Below are positions 1 through 15,100 of a stretch of 64,000 nucleotides of DNA, piece after piece; the stretch's first letter is position 1, and every line of letters starts with the position of its first letter. The notes under the pieces are model-generated. The model was not told the origin of the DNA. It ran no database searches and saw only the letters and a list, made by a program, of their open reading frames with translations. This DNA is from Cotesia glomerata (lineage: Eukaryota > Arthropoda > Insecta > Hymenoptera > Braconidae), in contig NC_058162.1 of NCBI RefSeq assembly GCF_020080835.1, positions 23,398,885-23,462,884 on the forward strand, read 5' to 3'. The translations under genes and the position numbers were made by a program.

Positions 1-3000
1 AAGGGTCACGACACTTCTGGTTAATGCAAGCCTGAGAACGAGAGCAGTCTTCGTTGACAACGCACTCCGGTCTACAGCCGACATAGGGATCACCTTGGTA
101 CTCTGGAAGACAAGAGCATTGTCCGTTGCGACACTGAGCGTTAGAACCACACGGCGAAGGATTGCATGGATCTTCTGGTACTGCAAGAGCTGGTGGTGGT
201 GCTGGAGAACATCTGGTGAATGGATCTCCGGTAAAACCTTCAGGACACGTGCATACTGGCGTGTGATTGACAACTGAACACTGAGCGGAGAGTCCGCAAG
301 ATCCTGGGCAAGGATCTCTGCACTTTTCTCGCATGCAAGCCTTGTCGCTGGTGCAGTCTGGGTTGATAGAACACTCTGGTCTGCAGTTTGGTGGTGATCC
401 GATGAAATTATTCAAGCAAGCACAGGACGGGGTGTCGCCAATCACTCTGCAAAGTGAATTTGGCCCACAAGGCGACGGATTGCACGGGTCTGTTGGCTGA
501 GTGTCAGAAACAGTCATCTGGAAGCACTGGAAGAACGGATCGCCAGTGGTTCCTGGTTGGCAGCTACAAATAGGACTATGATTAATTACTCTACATTGAG
601 CATTTATACCGCAGGTCCCAGCACAAGGGTCCCTACACTTTTGATTGATACACGCAAGACTAGCTGAACACTCAGTGCTGATGGTACACTCAGGTCGACA
701 GTTTGGTGGACTTCCAATGAACTGAGCTTCGCAAGAGCACATAGCCTGGCCGTTGTTGGTCTGACAACGGCTGTTGGGTCCACAAGGTGAAGGACTGCAC
801 GGATCGTCGTTGCTTGGATCTATTTCTGGCGGTAATTGGTTGCAGTAACTGAACGGATTGCCAGTGAATCCTGGATTGCAAGTACAAGAAGGCAAATGCG
901 AGACTACTTGACAGTTAGCGTTTTGACCACAAGTTCCAGGACATGGGTCTTGACATTTAGATCTAATACACGCCAAGTTCGCTGGACAGTCTGTGTTGAT
1001 AGTACACTCGGGTCTGCAGCCTTGATACGGGTTGCCGATATAATCCTGGATGCAACTACAAGCTCCAGCACCGTTTTGCTCTCGGCAAACGGCATTAGAC
1101 CCGCAAGGTGATGGTACGCAAGGATTGCGAGATGGTTCTATTTGCTGAGGCGGCATCACGTTGCATTGAACAAACGGATCTCCAGTGAATCCATTCATAC
1201 AACTGCAAGTCGGAGTGTGGTTAATGACAAAACACTCAGCATTCTGACCACATGATCCGCGACAAGGGTCTTGGCACTTTCTGTTGATGCACGCTAGATG
1301 ACTGGCACATTCGCCGTTGCTAGCACACTCTGGACGGCAATTTGGTGGCGCACCAAGGAATTCTGGTAAGCAAGAGCAAGAAGGTGAGTCGTTGATCACT
1401 TGACACTGAGCGTTAGCTCCACAAGGAGACGGTTGGCAAGGATTCTGGGTCTCTGGAGGTCTTTCTTGGACTAGTATGCATCTAATGAACGGATCTCCAG
1501 TAAATGAAGATGGACAGCTGCATATCGGGTTGTGATTGACGACTTGACATCGCGCTGAGACTCCGCAAGATCCAGGACAAGGATCACGACATTTTTGATT
1601 GACACAAGCTTCGTTCAAAGGACACTCACTGTTGCTAACGCATTCAGGTCTGCAAGCCGGTGGATGACCGATGAATCCTAAGACACAAGAACATACAGCT
1701 TGGCCATTTGTCTGCTGACAACGACTGTTTGGTCCACAAGGCGATGGATCGCAAGGATTAGTGGTTGTTGGTTCTATCGCGGTGATACAATTAGCGAAGG
1801 CATTTCCTGTTGTTCCAACTGGACAACTGCACATTGGAATATGCTGGACTACATTGCATTCAGCGTTAGCACCACAGACTCCTGGACAAGGATCAGCGCA
1901 TTTGTTGCGGATGCAAGCTTTGTTTAATGGACAATCAGGGTTCTGGACACACTCTGGTCGACATCCGTAGTAGGGATCTCCATGATATTCTGGAAGACAT
2001 GTACAGACTCCATCGCGGCAACGAGTATTCGCTCCGCAAGGTGAAGGATCGCATGGATTAGTCACTACGGTGTCTTGGACTGGTTGTTTGAAAGTACAGC
2101 TGGTAAATGGATCACCCGTGAATCCTTCAGGACATGTACAAATAGGCGTGTGATTAATCACACTGCACTGAGCGTTGATTCCACAAGAGCCTGGACATGG
2201 ATCAGTGCATTTGAATCGAAGACAAGCAAGATTGCTGACACATTCCGAGTTTATCGTACATTCTGGTCGGCAGTTTGGTGGCGAACCGATGTATGAAGCT
2301 TCGCAAGAGCATGAAGGAACGCCTCCGATGTCACGACACATTGAGAATGGTCCACAAGGCGATGGAACGCATGGGTTAGTCGATGGTTTGCTTTCAGGAG
2401 CTACTGGAGCTTCGAAACATCTGACAAATGGATCGCCAGTTAGTCCAGCGTTACAGTTGCAGAATGGACTGTGATTGATAACATTGCATTTGGCATTGAC
2501 TCCACAAATTCTGGGACACGGATCCACGCACTTGTTGTTGATGCAGGCACGATTCAAAGCACACTCTGAGCTCACTGAGCATTCAGGACGACAATATGGC
2601 GGTGTTCCAACGAATGTCGGAGAACAGGAACAGATAGCTTGGCCGTTGTTTTCGCGACACTGGCTGTTTGGACCACATGGAGATGGTGAACATGGTCTTG
2701 AAAGTTCTGGTACTGGAGGATCTTGGACAACACTACAGAACCTGAATGGATCTCCGCTGAATCCTGGCTGACAGGTACAAGATGGTCGATGGTCTACTAC
2801 CTGGCAAATCGCATTCTGTCCACAAGTTCCAGGGCATGGATTCTGGCATTTAGACCTGATGCACGTACGATCTGCTGTACAATCTGAGTTGACGATACAC
2901 TCTGGTCTGCATCCTTCGTAAGGATTTCCGATGTAATCTGGCAGACAAGAGCAAGCACCAGCTCCGTTCTGTTCCCTACAGACAGCGTTGCTACCACAGG

Positions 3001-6000
3001 GCGAAGGAATGCATGGAGTAGCTTGGACGTCTGGAATTGGATCCATTTGTTTGATGGAACATTGGGTAAATGGATCACCAGTGAATCCTGCCATGCAGAC
3101 ACACATTGGAGTGTGACTTATCACTCGACATTCTGCATTAGCACCACAAGATCCAGGACATGGGTCCCGACACTTCTGGTTAATACACGCCAAGTTCGTG
3201 GAACACTCGCTGTTACTCACACACTCTGGTCTGCAGTTTGGAGGAATGCCGCTGAATTCAGGCAAGCAAGAACAGGATGGTAAATTATTGATCACTTGAC
3301 AGAAAGCATTTGGACCGCATGGTGACGGCTGACATGGGTTTTTTGGAGCTTCTGGTTCCTGAGGAATTGGCACACACATCACAAATGGATCTCCAGTTAA
3401 ATCAGCAAGACAACTGCAAATTGGATTGTGATTAACAACGTTGCACTGAGCGCGAATTCCACAAGTTCCTGGACATGGGTCAATGCACTTCTGGTTGCTG
3501 CAAGCCATATTAGCAGTACAATCCGAGCTGATGACACACTCAGGACGACAATTTGGTGGAGCACCGAGATATCCAGATATACAAGAGCAAACTGCTTGAT
3601 TATTAATTTTCCTACACTGACTGTTGGATCCACAAGGTGATGGATTGCAAGGATCAGTTTCTTGAGGTGCTTGCACCGGCGAACAGCTCACGAAAGCATT
3701 TCCTGACATTTGTGGCGGACAAGTACAGACTGGAACGTGATTCACAACACTGCAAAGTGCGTTTTGACCACAAACTCCAACACACGGGTCCCGACATTTA
3801 TTTCTGATACAAGCCTGGTCTCTACGACAATCTGGATTCAAAACACACTCCGGTCTACAACCTGCATAAGGATCACCTTGGAACTCAGGTAAGCACATGC
3901 ATTGATCATTGATGCACTGAGTGTTAGACCCACATCTGCTGCATGGTGATGGTACAGGTTCTGGTGGTACTGAAGGTCTTGGAGAGCAACGAGTAAATGG
4001 ATCTCCACTGAATCCTTCAGGACAGGTACAAACTGGTGTGTGATTGACTACCGAACATACAGCGCTCACTCCACAAGATCCTGGACAAGGATCTCGACAC
4101 TTAGATTGCAGACATGCTTGGTTACTTGAGCAATCAGGATTTATAACACATTCGGGTCGACAGTTTGGTGGTGATCCGTTGAATCCTGACAAGCAAGCAC
4201 ACGAAGCTTGGCTATTGATGTCCCGACACTCTGAATTAGGTCCACACGGTGAAGGTACGCAAGGATTGACGTACGTTGGCTGAGATGGTATTGCCATTGG
4301 TGTCATCATTTCAAAGCAGTTAACAAAAGGATCTCCGGTGTAACCGGCTTGACAGGAGCAAATTGGGCTGTGGTTGATGATCTCACACCTGGTGTTGAAT
4401 CCACAAGTGCCAGGACAAGGGTCTGAGCACTTCCTATTGACACAAGCGCGGTTGGTAGGACATTCAGAGCTGACTGTACACTCTGGACGACATCCAGGTG
4501 GGCTGCCGATGTATTCTGGAAGACAAGTACACACAGGTTGGGTGTTGATCACGCGACATTGACTGTTAGGTCCACAAGGTGATGGGCTGCAAGGATCTGT
4601 AGGCGGCTGCTCATCTGCGAGGACACTGCAGAAACTGAAGGGATCCCCAGTGTACCCTTGGAAGCAAGAACACTGAGGTAGATGATACATCACCCGACAT
4701 TCGGCATTCATGCCACAAGTACCTGGACACGGATCTCTGCATTTCGACCTGATGCAAGCCATGTTTGAAGCGCAGTCTGAGTTTACAATACATTCGGGTC
4801 TGCAACCTTCGTAAGGATTTCCTGTATACTCTGGCAAGCATGAGCAAGATCCAGCACCGTTCTGTTCCTTGCAAACGGCGTTAGGACCGCATGGTGATGG
4901 AGTGCAAGGAGTTTCTGGCGCTGTTGATGGTGGTGTTTGTTGCAGAATACACTGAGTGAATGGATCACCAGTAAATCCTGTCCTGCAGACACACATCGGC
5001 GTATGACTGACGACATGACAGTCTGAATCAGCTCCACAGGATCCAATGCAAGGGTTCTTACATTTCTGGTTGATGCAAGCCAAATTTGAAGCACATTCAC
5101 TGTTGCTAACGCATTCAGGACGGCAGTTTGGTGGAGAACCAGTAAACTCTGCAAGACAAGAACACGATGGAGAGTTGTTAATCACTTGGCACTGAGCATT
5201 GGGTCCGCAAGGCGAAGGTTGGCATGGATTTTGAGGCACTGGTGGATCTTCTGGTATCGGAGTGCATCTTACAAACGGATCACCGGAGAATCTTGGCAGA
5301 CAACTACAGATCGGATTGTGATTGATTACTTGGCATGTCGCTCCGACTCCACAAGTTCCTTGACATGGATCTTGACACTTTTGATTGAAGCAAGCTTCAT
5401 TCGGCGGACAGTCCGTGCTGACGATACACTCGGGTCTGCAAGTTGGTGGACTGCCCAAGTATCCTCGGATACAAGAACAAACCGCCTGACCATTTATGAC
5501 TCGACATTCACTGTTCTGCCCACAAGGTGACGGGCTGCAAGGATTAGCCGGAACAGTAGCCTGGATAGGCAAGCACTGACTGAAAGCGTTACCAGTCATT
5601 CCTGGAGGACAACTGCACATTGGAACGTGATTAATTACCGCGCAATCGGCGTTAGTAGCACAGGTTCCTGGACAAGGATCTCTACATTTGTTCCTCCAGC
5701 AAGCGCGATCTCTTGAACAGTCCGTATTAAGAACGCATTCAGGTCTACACCCAGTGTAGGGGTTTCCTTGGAATTCAGGCAAGCAGGTACACTGACCGTC
5801 GTTGCATTGAGCATTGGACCCACATGGCGACGGGTTGCACTTGTCTAGCGGTTCAATAGGTTGGTTGACTGGTTGAACGTTGCAGGTAGTAAACGGATCT
5901 CCGGTAAATCCTTCAGGACAGGTGCAGATTGGTATGTGGTTAGAAACCGAGCACATAGCGTTGAACCCACAAGATCCAAGACATGGGTCACGGCATTTTT

Positions 6001-6192
6001 CGTTGATACATGCCTCGTTGCTTGGACACTCAGAGTTGATAGAGCATTCGGGCCTACAATTGGGAGGCTGACCGACGTACCCTTCTCGACAGGTGCAAGC
6101 TGGAGATCCACCAATATTGCGACAGTAAGAGAAACTTCCGCAAGGTGAGGGCGCACATGGGTCTCTAGGTACTTGGTCATTTGGTTCAGTTG
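1..6192 (-). CDS. dpy: dpy coding exon 33 (5' part): twenty EGF-DPY-EGF modules, runs off the left edge
   Basis: Acceptor TTTTAG at 6,193-6,194, phase 1. The frame is open for 2,063 codons to base 1. I checked codon register at the start, near 3,007 and at base 4, and they agree. First module PTEPNDQVPRDPCAPSPCG ... QPPNCRPEC. Further DPY motifs fall near 5,750, 5,430, 5,115, 4,800, 4,480, 4,150, 3,850, 3,540, 3,230, 2,900, 2,585, 2,260, 1,950, 1,640, 1,330, 1,010, 690, 375 and 75. The last visible module is DPYVGCRPECVVNEDCSRS and the window ends inside the following EGF (QKCRDP). It is a single exon larger than 6.2 kb, like exons 13 and 19. Confidence 0.94.
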
Positions 6193-9100
6193 CTAAAAGG
6201 TAACAGGGCATGGGTGTAATAATGGCAAAGCAATTCTGTAGAAAGCAATAAACATATTAAATAAAGGGTAAAATGCTTACGTGGTGGTATGAGAGTGCAT
6301 CGGGTGAATGGGTCGCCGCTGTATCCCGACATACAACTGCAAATTGGGCTGTGGTTAACGACGACACACTTGGTGTTAAGTCCACAGGGTGCGGGGCACG
6401 GGTTCTCGCATTTTTGGTTGATGCAAGCCAGCTGGGAGGGACATTCGGAGGAGGCGACACACTCGGGACGGCATCCTGGTGGGCTACCGATGTAGTTTGG
6501 CAAGCAAGTGCAAACTGGCTGTCCATTATTCACTCGGCATTGGCTATTGGGCCCACAGGGTGACGGGTTACAAGGTTCCCTTGGTCTATCGCTGTCTATT
6601 GCTGTGAAAAAATCATTTAAGTAGACATGGGAAGGGTTATGATAAATAATGGCTGAGTAAGACTTACGATTGGTCGATAACGGGGTGCAGTAAGTGAACG
6701 GGTCACCAGTGAAGGCCGGTCGACAGGTACAAGAGGGCGAGTGGTTGATGGGAATGCAATCGGCGTTCTGGCCACAAGCGCCGGGACAAGGGTCACGGCA
6801 CTTTGATCTAGAGCAACTCTGGTAAGATGGGCAGTCGGAGTCTATTACACATTCGGGTCTACAGCCTTCGTATGGATTCCCAATGTAGTCGGCCAGACAG
6901 GAGCAAGATCCAGCGCCGTTTGACTCTTTGCAGACCGCGTTGGCGCCACAGGGCGAGGGTATGCAGGGCGATTCTAAGTTTACGGGTGGTTGTGATGCTA
7001 GAAACATTTTACAAGGTCATTCTTTCTGGAAGTCATTGCTAATAGCGTCAAGCTCTGAGGATTTGCGTTCTAGAGGCTCAGGGGCTTCAGGTCTAGGTCT
7101 AGGGCTTAGGGATACTAACATAAAACATGCTTACATGATACTGGCTGACAACCAGTGAAAGGATCACCAGTTTGTCCCGGGAGGCAAACGCACATTGGAG
7201 TATGACTAACTACTCGGCACTCAGTGTTGATACCGCAGGACCCTGGACAAGGGTCTCGACACTTTCGATTGACACACGCCTTATTGCTGGGACACTCTGA
7301 GTTGCTTATGCACTCGGGACGGCAATTTGGAGCCGAACCTATAAATTCAGGCAAACAGGAGCAAGATGGGGAGTCGTTTATAACACGACACTCGGCATTC
7401 ATGCCGCACGGTGATGGTTGGCAAGGATTTTCTGGTGGCGAAGTTGGGGTGTTTTCTGTGTGAAAATCGTTTAGCTTAAAATTTGTAATAATTATAACAT
7501 ATCGTTAACTTAGAGGTGTAAGTCATCTTACGGATAAAGGTACAACGTGTGAATGGATCTCCAGTGAAACCTTCCTGACAGGAACAAATGGGATTGTGAT
7601 TGATGACTTCGCACCGCGCTTCTAAGCCGCAGGTACCAGGACAAGGATCACGACAGCGCTGATTCGTACATGCCTCGTTACGAGGACAATCTGAACTGAC
7701 TAGACATTGAGGTCGACATGTCGGAGGGCTTCCTAAGTATTCTGGAGCACAGATACAAACGGATTGCCCGTTAACTGGACGGCAAATGCTGTTGGGTCCG
7801 CAAGGTGAGGGACTACATGGTCTGGTTTCTGGAGGAGCTAGGGTAATAACATTATCATTAATAACTTGGTGATGATGGTGATGGTGATGGTTTTTATGAC
7901 GATGATCACTTGGTTGAAATCATACCTTGGACTGGTTGGCAAGATACTAGAGCATTTCCAGCCATTCCGGCGAGACAGGTACACATGGGGATGTGATTGA
8001 AAACTGTGCATTGGGCGTTTTGACCACAAGTACCTGGACAGGGGTCAATACACTTGTTTCTCACGCAAGCGCGATCTTGAGGACAGTCATTGTTCAAGAC
8101 ACACTCAGGTCTACAGCCAGAATTGGCGTCACCAAAGTAATTGGGCAGGCAAGAACAGAATCCGTTGTTACATTGAGCGTTTGAACCACATGGTGATGGA
8201 TTACAAGGATCAGTGACCGTAGGTGCTGTTGGTTGTTGATAGAAGCACCCGGTGAAGGGATCTCCGGTGTAACTTTCGATACACGAGCAAACTGGAACGT
8301 GGTTGTAGACTGAACACACAGCATTCTGCCCACAGGACCCAGGACAAGGATCCCTACACTTCTCGCTCATGCAAGCGCGATCGCTTGGACACTCCGAGTT
8401 TATGACACATTCAGGACGACAATTGGGCGGACTTCCGCTGTAGCCTGTTGAACACGAGCAAGCTGGGCTGCCGTTAGCGTTTCTGCACTGAGAGTTTGGT
8501 CCGCATGGCGATGGGAAACATGGATCTCGAGGTCTTTCGATCTCCGTTGATTCTACAATAAGGGTATTGTTAAAGGTTTCCTACAAAAGAGGGAAAAGTG
8601 GTTGAACTTAGAGGCCTTACGTGGAATAGGGAAGCAAATGGTGAACGCATCTCCAGTAAATCCGAGGTTACATGAACAAATAGGGCTGTGGTTGACGACT
8701 CTACACGTAGCCTGTCTTCCGCAAGGTTCAGGACAAGGGTCAATGCATTTCAAACTAACGCAAGCGCGATTTAAAGCGCAATCTGAACTCGTTGTACACT
8801 CAGGTCGACATCCCGGTGGGCTGCCATTGTATCCTGGCAAGCAGGAGCAGACAGATTGCCCGTTTGACTCGCGACACTGACTGTAAGGCCCGCAAGGTGA
8901 AGGTCGACAAGCGTTGCCTGTGTTTTCTACTTCTAGAAAGGTTAGACGTTAGATATCTCTCCTTCAATACATTACCCGCTGATGGATTAATCAATTTACC
9001 TGTTGGTGAAATAAAATTACAGAATCTGAAAGGATCTCCAGTGTATCTATCAATGCAAGAGCATGTCGGCAGGTGGTTCACCACCTGACAAACAGCATTC

Positions 9101-12100
9101 TGACCGCAAGTACCCGGGCAAGGGTCTCTGCATTTGGAACTAATGCAAGCTAGGTTTGCGGAGCAGTCAGAATTCAAAACACACTCGGGTCTGCAGCCTT
9201 CGTAGGGGTTTCCAATGTATCCGGGGAAGCAAGAGCAAGATCCGGCATTCTGCTGGACTCGACACTCTGCGTTAGAGCCACAGGGTGATGGTGAACAAGG
9301 ATTCGTCGGCACTGGCTGGTCAACTAAAATGATTACCATTAATTTCTGTATTTCCAAGTTTGTTTTTTGGTTACTTCAGATATCTTACATTGCGCTGGAG
9401 TACACTGAGTGAAAGGATCACCGGTGAATCCAGTTGTACAGACACACATTGGTGTGTGACTGACGACCCGACATTCTGCATTAGCACCACAAGATCCAGG
9501 ACAAGGATCTCTACACTTCTGTCTAATACACGCAAGGTTATTGGAGCAGTCGCCGTTGCTAATGCACTCGGGCCGACAATTTGGTGGAGTTCCGGTAAAT
9601 TCTGGGAGACAGGAGCACGATGGAGAGTCATTTATCACCCGACACTCTGCATTTGGGCCACAAGGTGAAGGTTGGCATGGATTAATTGGCTTAACTGGTT
9701 CTTCAGCTTTGGAAAAATTCAATTGTGCTGTTTACTTCTATCAAGACAAAGAAAAAGAAAGAGAAAGGAAAGCTTACGAGTCATTTGGCATTGCACAAAC
9801 GGATCTCCGGTCATTGACGAAGGACAACTGCAAATAGGGTTATGATTGATAACATTACAGGTTGCTTGCAGTCCGCAAGCACCCTGACAGGGGTTCCTAC
9901 ACTTCTGATTGCTACAGGCTTCGGTCAAAGGACATTCTGACGAGATAGCACACTCTGGTCTGCAGCTAGGAGGACTTCCAATGAACCCAGTGATGCAAGT
10001 GCAAGTAGCATGTCCGTTACTCTGCCGACACTTGCTGTTCGGACCGCAGGGCGACGGGTTGCATGGATCGGTTACTTGAGGCACTAAAAGTAATCAAAGC
10101 TATTGATCTGGCTCTAGGTGATAGGTTTGCATAAAACTGAAGAGAAAATCCTACCAGTGACTTGAGAACACATGACAAAAGCATTGCCTGCCATTCCTGA
10201 AGGGCAAGTACACATAGGGACGTGGTTATAGACGTTACATACAGCGTTTTGGCCGCAAGTTCCTGGACAAGGATCTTTGCACTTATTACGAATGCAAGCT
10301 TGGTTTTGAGGACAGTCATTGTTCAAAAGGCACTCGGGTCTGCATCCAAAGTAGGGATCTCCGATGTATTCAGGTAAACAGGTGCAAACTCCTTGCTGAC
10401 AACGGGTGTTTGCTCCGCAAGGCGAAGGGTTACACGGGTCTTGAGGTAGTTCATCCACTGATAGAAAGAGATAGATTAGAAATGATTAGAGTTAGAGTAA
10501 GAGTAAAAGTAAAGAGAAAAGTGAAAGATAGGTCTTACTTGGTGGCTGGATGATGCAACTGCTGAAGGGATCACCAGTAAATCCTTGAGGGCAGGTGCAG
10601 ATAGGCGTATGGTTAACAACCTCGCACTGCGCCTGAATGCCGCAAGATCCGGGACAAGGATCGCGGCATTTAGAACGCATGCAAGCTTGATTAACAGGAC
10701 AATCCGCGCTAATCGTACATTCAGGTCTGCAGTTTGGTGGAGAACCGATGAAAGAAGGCAGACATGAGCAAGAGGGTCCATTAGAGTCGCGACATATAGA
10801 GTTAGGTCCACATGGCGATGGTACACAAGGATTCTGGGTTTCAACTGGGCTCGGGGCTGTAAATATGGTTTTAAATCTAGAACTAATTTCGGGTAACTTT
10901 CTTCGGAATTTTTAATTGATAAAGACTTACGTGGAGCTGCGAAACAGGAAGTGAATGGATCGCCGGCAAAACCGTTCCTGCAGGTACAAATGGGACTGTG
11001 GTTCATGACAATGCAGTCAGTATTTCTACCGCAAGGTCTCGGACATGGATTATCACATTTTCTGTTAATACAAGCGCGGTTCCGAGGACACTCGGAACTG
11101 ACAGTACATTCGGGCCGGCAGCCAGGTGGAGAACCGATGTATTCAGGTAAGCAAGAACAAACGGCTTGGTTGTTGATAACCCGGCATTGACTGTTGGGAC
11201 CACAAGGACTGGGCGAGCAGAGCTCTGTGATTGAGGGCTGAGTTATCAGAGGCGCTGGGCTGCAATATCTGAACGGGTCTCCGGAGAAACCTGTCGAACA
11301 GGTACAGGACGCCAGGTGGTTTATCGTCTGGCACTGGGCATTGGGACCGCAGGTTCCAGGACACGGGTCTCGACACTTGGTCCGTATACAGGCAAAGTTT
11401 GTGGGACAGTCTGAGTTGATAACACACTCAGGTCTGCAGCCTTCGTAGGGGTCACCGATGTAGTCGGGGAGGCATGAGCAGGATCCAATACCGTTTTGCT
11501 CACGACAGACTGCATTAGTGCCACAGGGTGATGGTGAGCAAGGTCGTCTCATCTCCTTCGGGGGTTCTAAAGGGAAATCTTTTAGCTTAATACTAGTTTT
11601 TGGGTTATGGTTAACATGATATGAGCTTGGTTGATAAGCAGGTGCTGCGATAACTGCGGGGTTGATGCTTGTGGGTGAATTCGGTCAGTTGTGATTATAT
11701 ATACGGTCTAACGATGGTAAGCGTAGTTAATGGCATTATTTTGGGTCAGGTCTTTAATTTTATGTCTAGTTAATTGCATCTTGCAACTGGTGGGTCATTA
11801 GATTGAGGTTCAGGTCTTAGGGTCTAAAATCTAAGGTTGATGTGTGACATTTAGGTGATTTAGGTATTACTAATTCTAAGTTAATGACTACATTTCTTTG
11901 GCAGGGTTTAGAGCCTTTGGTTAGAGGCTTCGCCACCATTTAAGGTCTTAGGGCAATGGATTAATCGCTTGGCGTGTGTCATCGAAGTGTTGAAGAACTG
12001 TTTGTTCCTCGTGAGTTTATTTGTATCGTTAGTCAACAAAGCGACACTTGCCGTAATTTTTAAGCTCTTACCTGCTCTAAATGACAGCAGAGTCATCAAG

Positions 12101-15100
12101 ATAAAAAACTAAGTTTAAAACCATTACCACATGCAGAAATGAATTGGTTGACTTACCCTTTGGTGCAGGAATACAGCTGCTGAACGGATCTCCGGTGAAT
12201 CCTTCAGAACAAGCGCAGACTGCATGGTGGTTCACTACTGAACAAGTTGCGGAAATTCCACAGAGTCCAGCACAAGGATCACGGCACTTTTGTTGAATAC
12301 ACGCGAGGTTTGAGGGACATTCTGGGTTTATGGTACACTCAGGTCGGCAGTTTGGTGGCTGACCGATGTAATTTTGAGCACAGGAACAGGCTGGGCTGTT
12401 TCCACGGACGTTGCATTCAGAGTTGGGACCACAAGGAGATGGTTGACATGGATTTACTGGTTCCGGAGGCGTATCCACTGTAAAAGTTTAATTTTGATTA
12501 GATTTTCATCAATAGACTTAAAAATTAAGTTTCTAGTTGATGAATTACCTGGTAATAAGTAACATCTAGTGAAAGGATCACCAGTATTGCCTTCCAAGCA
12601 GCTGCAAATTGGATTATGATTGACAACTTGGCACTTAGCATTTTGTCCACAAGTTCCTGGGCAAGGGTCCTGGCACTTGTTGTTTAAGCAAGCGCGAGTA
12701 AGAGGACACTCTGCACTGGTGACACACTCAGGTCTGCAACCTGGAGGGCTACCGACGAATCCTGGTGAGCAAGAGCACACAGCATGATCTTCAACAACGC
12801 GACAAATGCTGTTAGGTCCGCAAGGTGACGGAGAGCATGGTTCCTTCGGAGTAGTGTCTTCCTTCACTGGTCTGCAGGCGAAGAACGGATTGCCAGTGGT
12901 TCCTGATGAGCAGCTGCACATCGGGATGTGATTGACGACATTGCAAAGAGCATCAGTACCACAGGTTCCAGGGCACGGATCGACACAACGTTGGTTCATG
13001 CAAGACTTAGTGCGAGGACAGTCTGAATTCATGGTACATTCCGGACGACAAAAGACGTAAGGATCGCCTTGGTATTCAGGCAGACAAGTACAGACTCCTG
13101 ATTTGCAGAGAGCGTTCGCTCCACAAGGTGAAGGGTTGCAAGGATCTTCTGGTTGTTTCGGCTCCATGATTTGGGAACAGAGCGTAAAGGCATCTCCAGT
13201 GAATCCTTCACGGCAAAGACATGTAGGAATGTGGTTCTGTACCCGACATTCTGCGTCTTGTCCGCAAGATCCAATGCAAGGGTCCCTGCATTTTTCGGAG
13301 ATACATGCTTGAGTTGAAGGACAGTCAGTGTTGACAACACACTCAGGTCTGCAGTTGGGAGGCGAACCGATGTAGTTATTAAGACAGGAACAGGCAGCTT
13401 GATCACCGACTCTTCGACATTCAGCGTTGAGTCCGCAAGGATTAGGTACGCAAGGATCACTAGGTCTTGTTGGTGGCACTTCTACGGCTTGGTAGCATCG
13501 GGAGAATGGATCTCCGGTTGTACCAGCGGGACAGCTGCAGAGAGGGTTGTGATTAATCACACGGCAGTCTGCTCCAATGCCACAAGTTCCAGGACACGGG
13601 TCATTGCACTTGTATTTGTAGCAAGCGCGATTCTGAGCGCATTCCGTGTTGACGACACATTCTGGACGGCAGTTTGGTGGAGCTCCGATGTAGTTAGCTT
13701 GGCAGGTACACACAGCCTGGTCGTTGATGGTCCGACAGAGACTATTTGGTCCGCAAGGAGATGGATTGCAAGGATCTAAACTTATTCCTGGAGTTGTTGA
13801 CTCTACTTGGAATGTACAAGCAGTGAAAGGATCGCCGATGAATCCTGGAAGACAAGTGCAAGTTGGTATGTGATTGATGACCGAGCACTGGGCTTGAGTG
13901 CCACAGACTCCTGGACAAGGATCCACACACTTGTTTCTCTCGCAAGCTTTGTTCGTTGGACAATCCGAGCTGAGGATACACTCCGGTTGGCAGCCTTCGT
14001 AGGGATTGCCGTGGTAGTCGTCGATGCAAACACAAGCACCTGCGTTGTCTCGTTGTTGGCAGATAGCATTAGGACCGCAAGGTGATGGCTCGCAAGGGTT
14101 GATCGTTTCCGGTTGCTCTATCATGCACTGGACGAATGGGTTGCCAGTGTAGCCACTGGTACAGCTGCAAGTGACTGCGTGGTTGATGACGCGACAATCT
14201 GCGAAATCTCCGCAAGATCCTGGGCATGGGTCAACACACCGTGAGTTGATGCAAGCTTGGTTTGATGGACAGTCAGGGTTTATTACACACTCTGGTCTGC
14301 AGGATGGTGGAGATCCGATGTAATTAGGCAGACATGAGCAAGCAGGAATTCCATCGTTGTTCTGACACTGTGCGTTGGGTCCACAAGGCGATGGCGAGCA
14401 AGGATCTTGGGGATCTTTAGGCTCCGCTGGCATGGTAATCTCGTAGCAGCTTCTGAAAGGATCGCCAGTTTGTCCGGGAGGGCAGCTGCAAATCGGCGAA
14501 TGGTTGATGACTTCGCATCTTGCGTTGAGGCCACAAGATCCAAGACATGGGTCGGTACATTTGTTGCTGATGCAAGCGCGTGTTGGAGGACACTCTGAAC
14601 TAGTCAAACACTCTAGACGGCACATAGGTGGTGTTCCTAAGTATCCTGAGAGGCAGGAACAGACTGCGTGGTTCTCCACGTTGCGACATTGACTGTTAGG
14701 TCCGCATGGAGATGGCGAGCAAGGATCTCTCTTGTTTTCAGGAGTGTCTTGCTGGATTCTGCAGTTGATAAATGGATCTCCAATGAATCCTGAACGACAA
14801 GAACACACTGGTATGTGATTTACAACGTCGCATTCAGCATTCTGGCCACATCTTCCTGGACAAGGATCCACACACTTATTGCGAAGACATGACTTGTCTC
14901 TAGGACACTCTGAGTTCAGCACACATTCAGGTCGACACTCTTCATACGGATTTCCGAAGTACTCTGGCAAGCAAGTACATTCTCCGGCTCTGCAGATAGC
15001 ATTAGGACCACAAGGCGAGGGAGCGCAAGGATCTGCTTGAATTGGTGCTTGAGTAGTCGGTGGAATCAGCGAACACTCTGTAAACGGATCTCCAGTGAAT

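Noticed and set aside
1..12477. Regularly spaced repeats that could be mistaken for a CRISPR or satellite array
   Set aside because: They are coding EGF-DPY modules with conserved cysteines and variable third positions, not identical DNA repeats.
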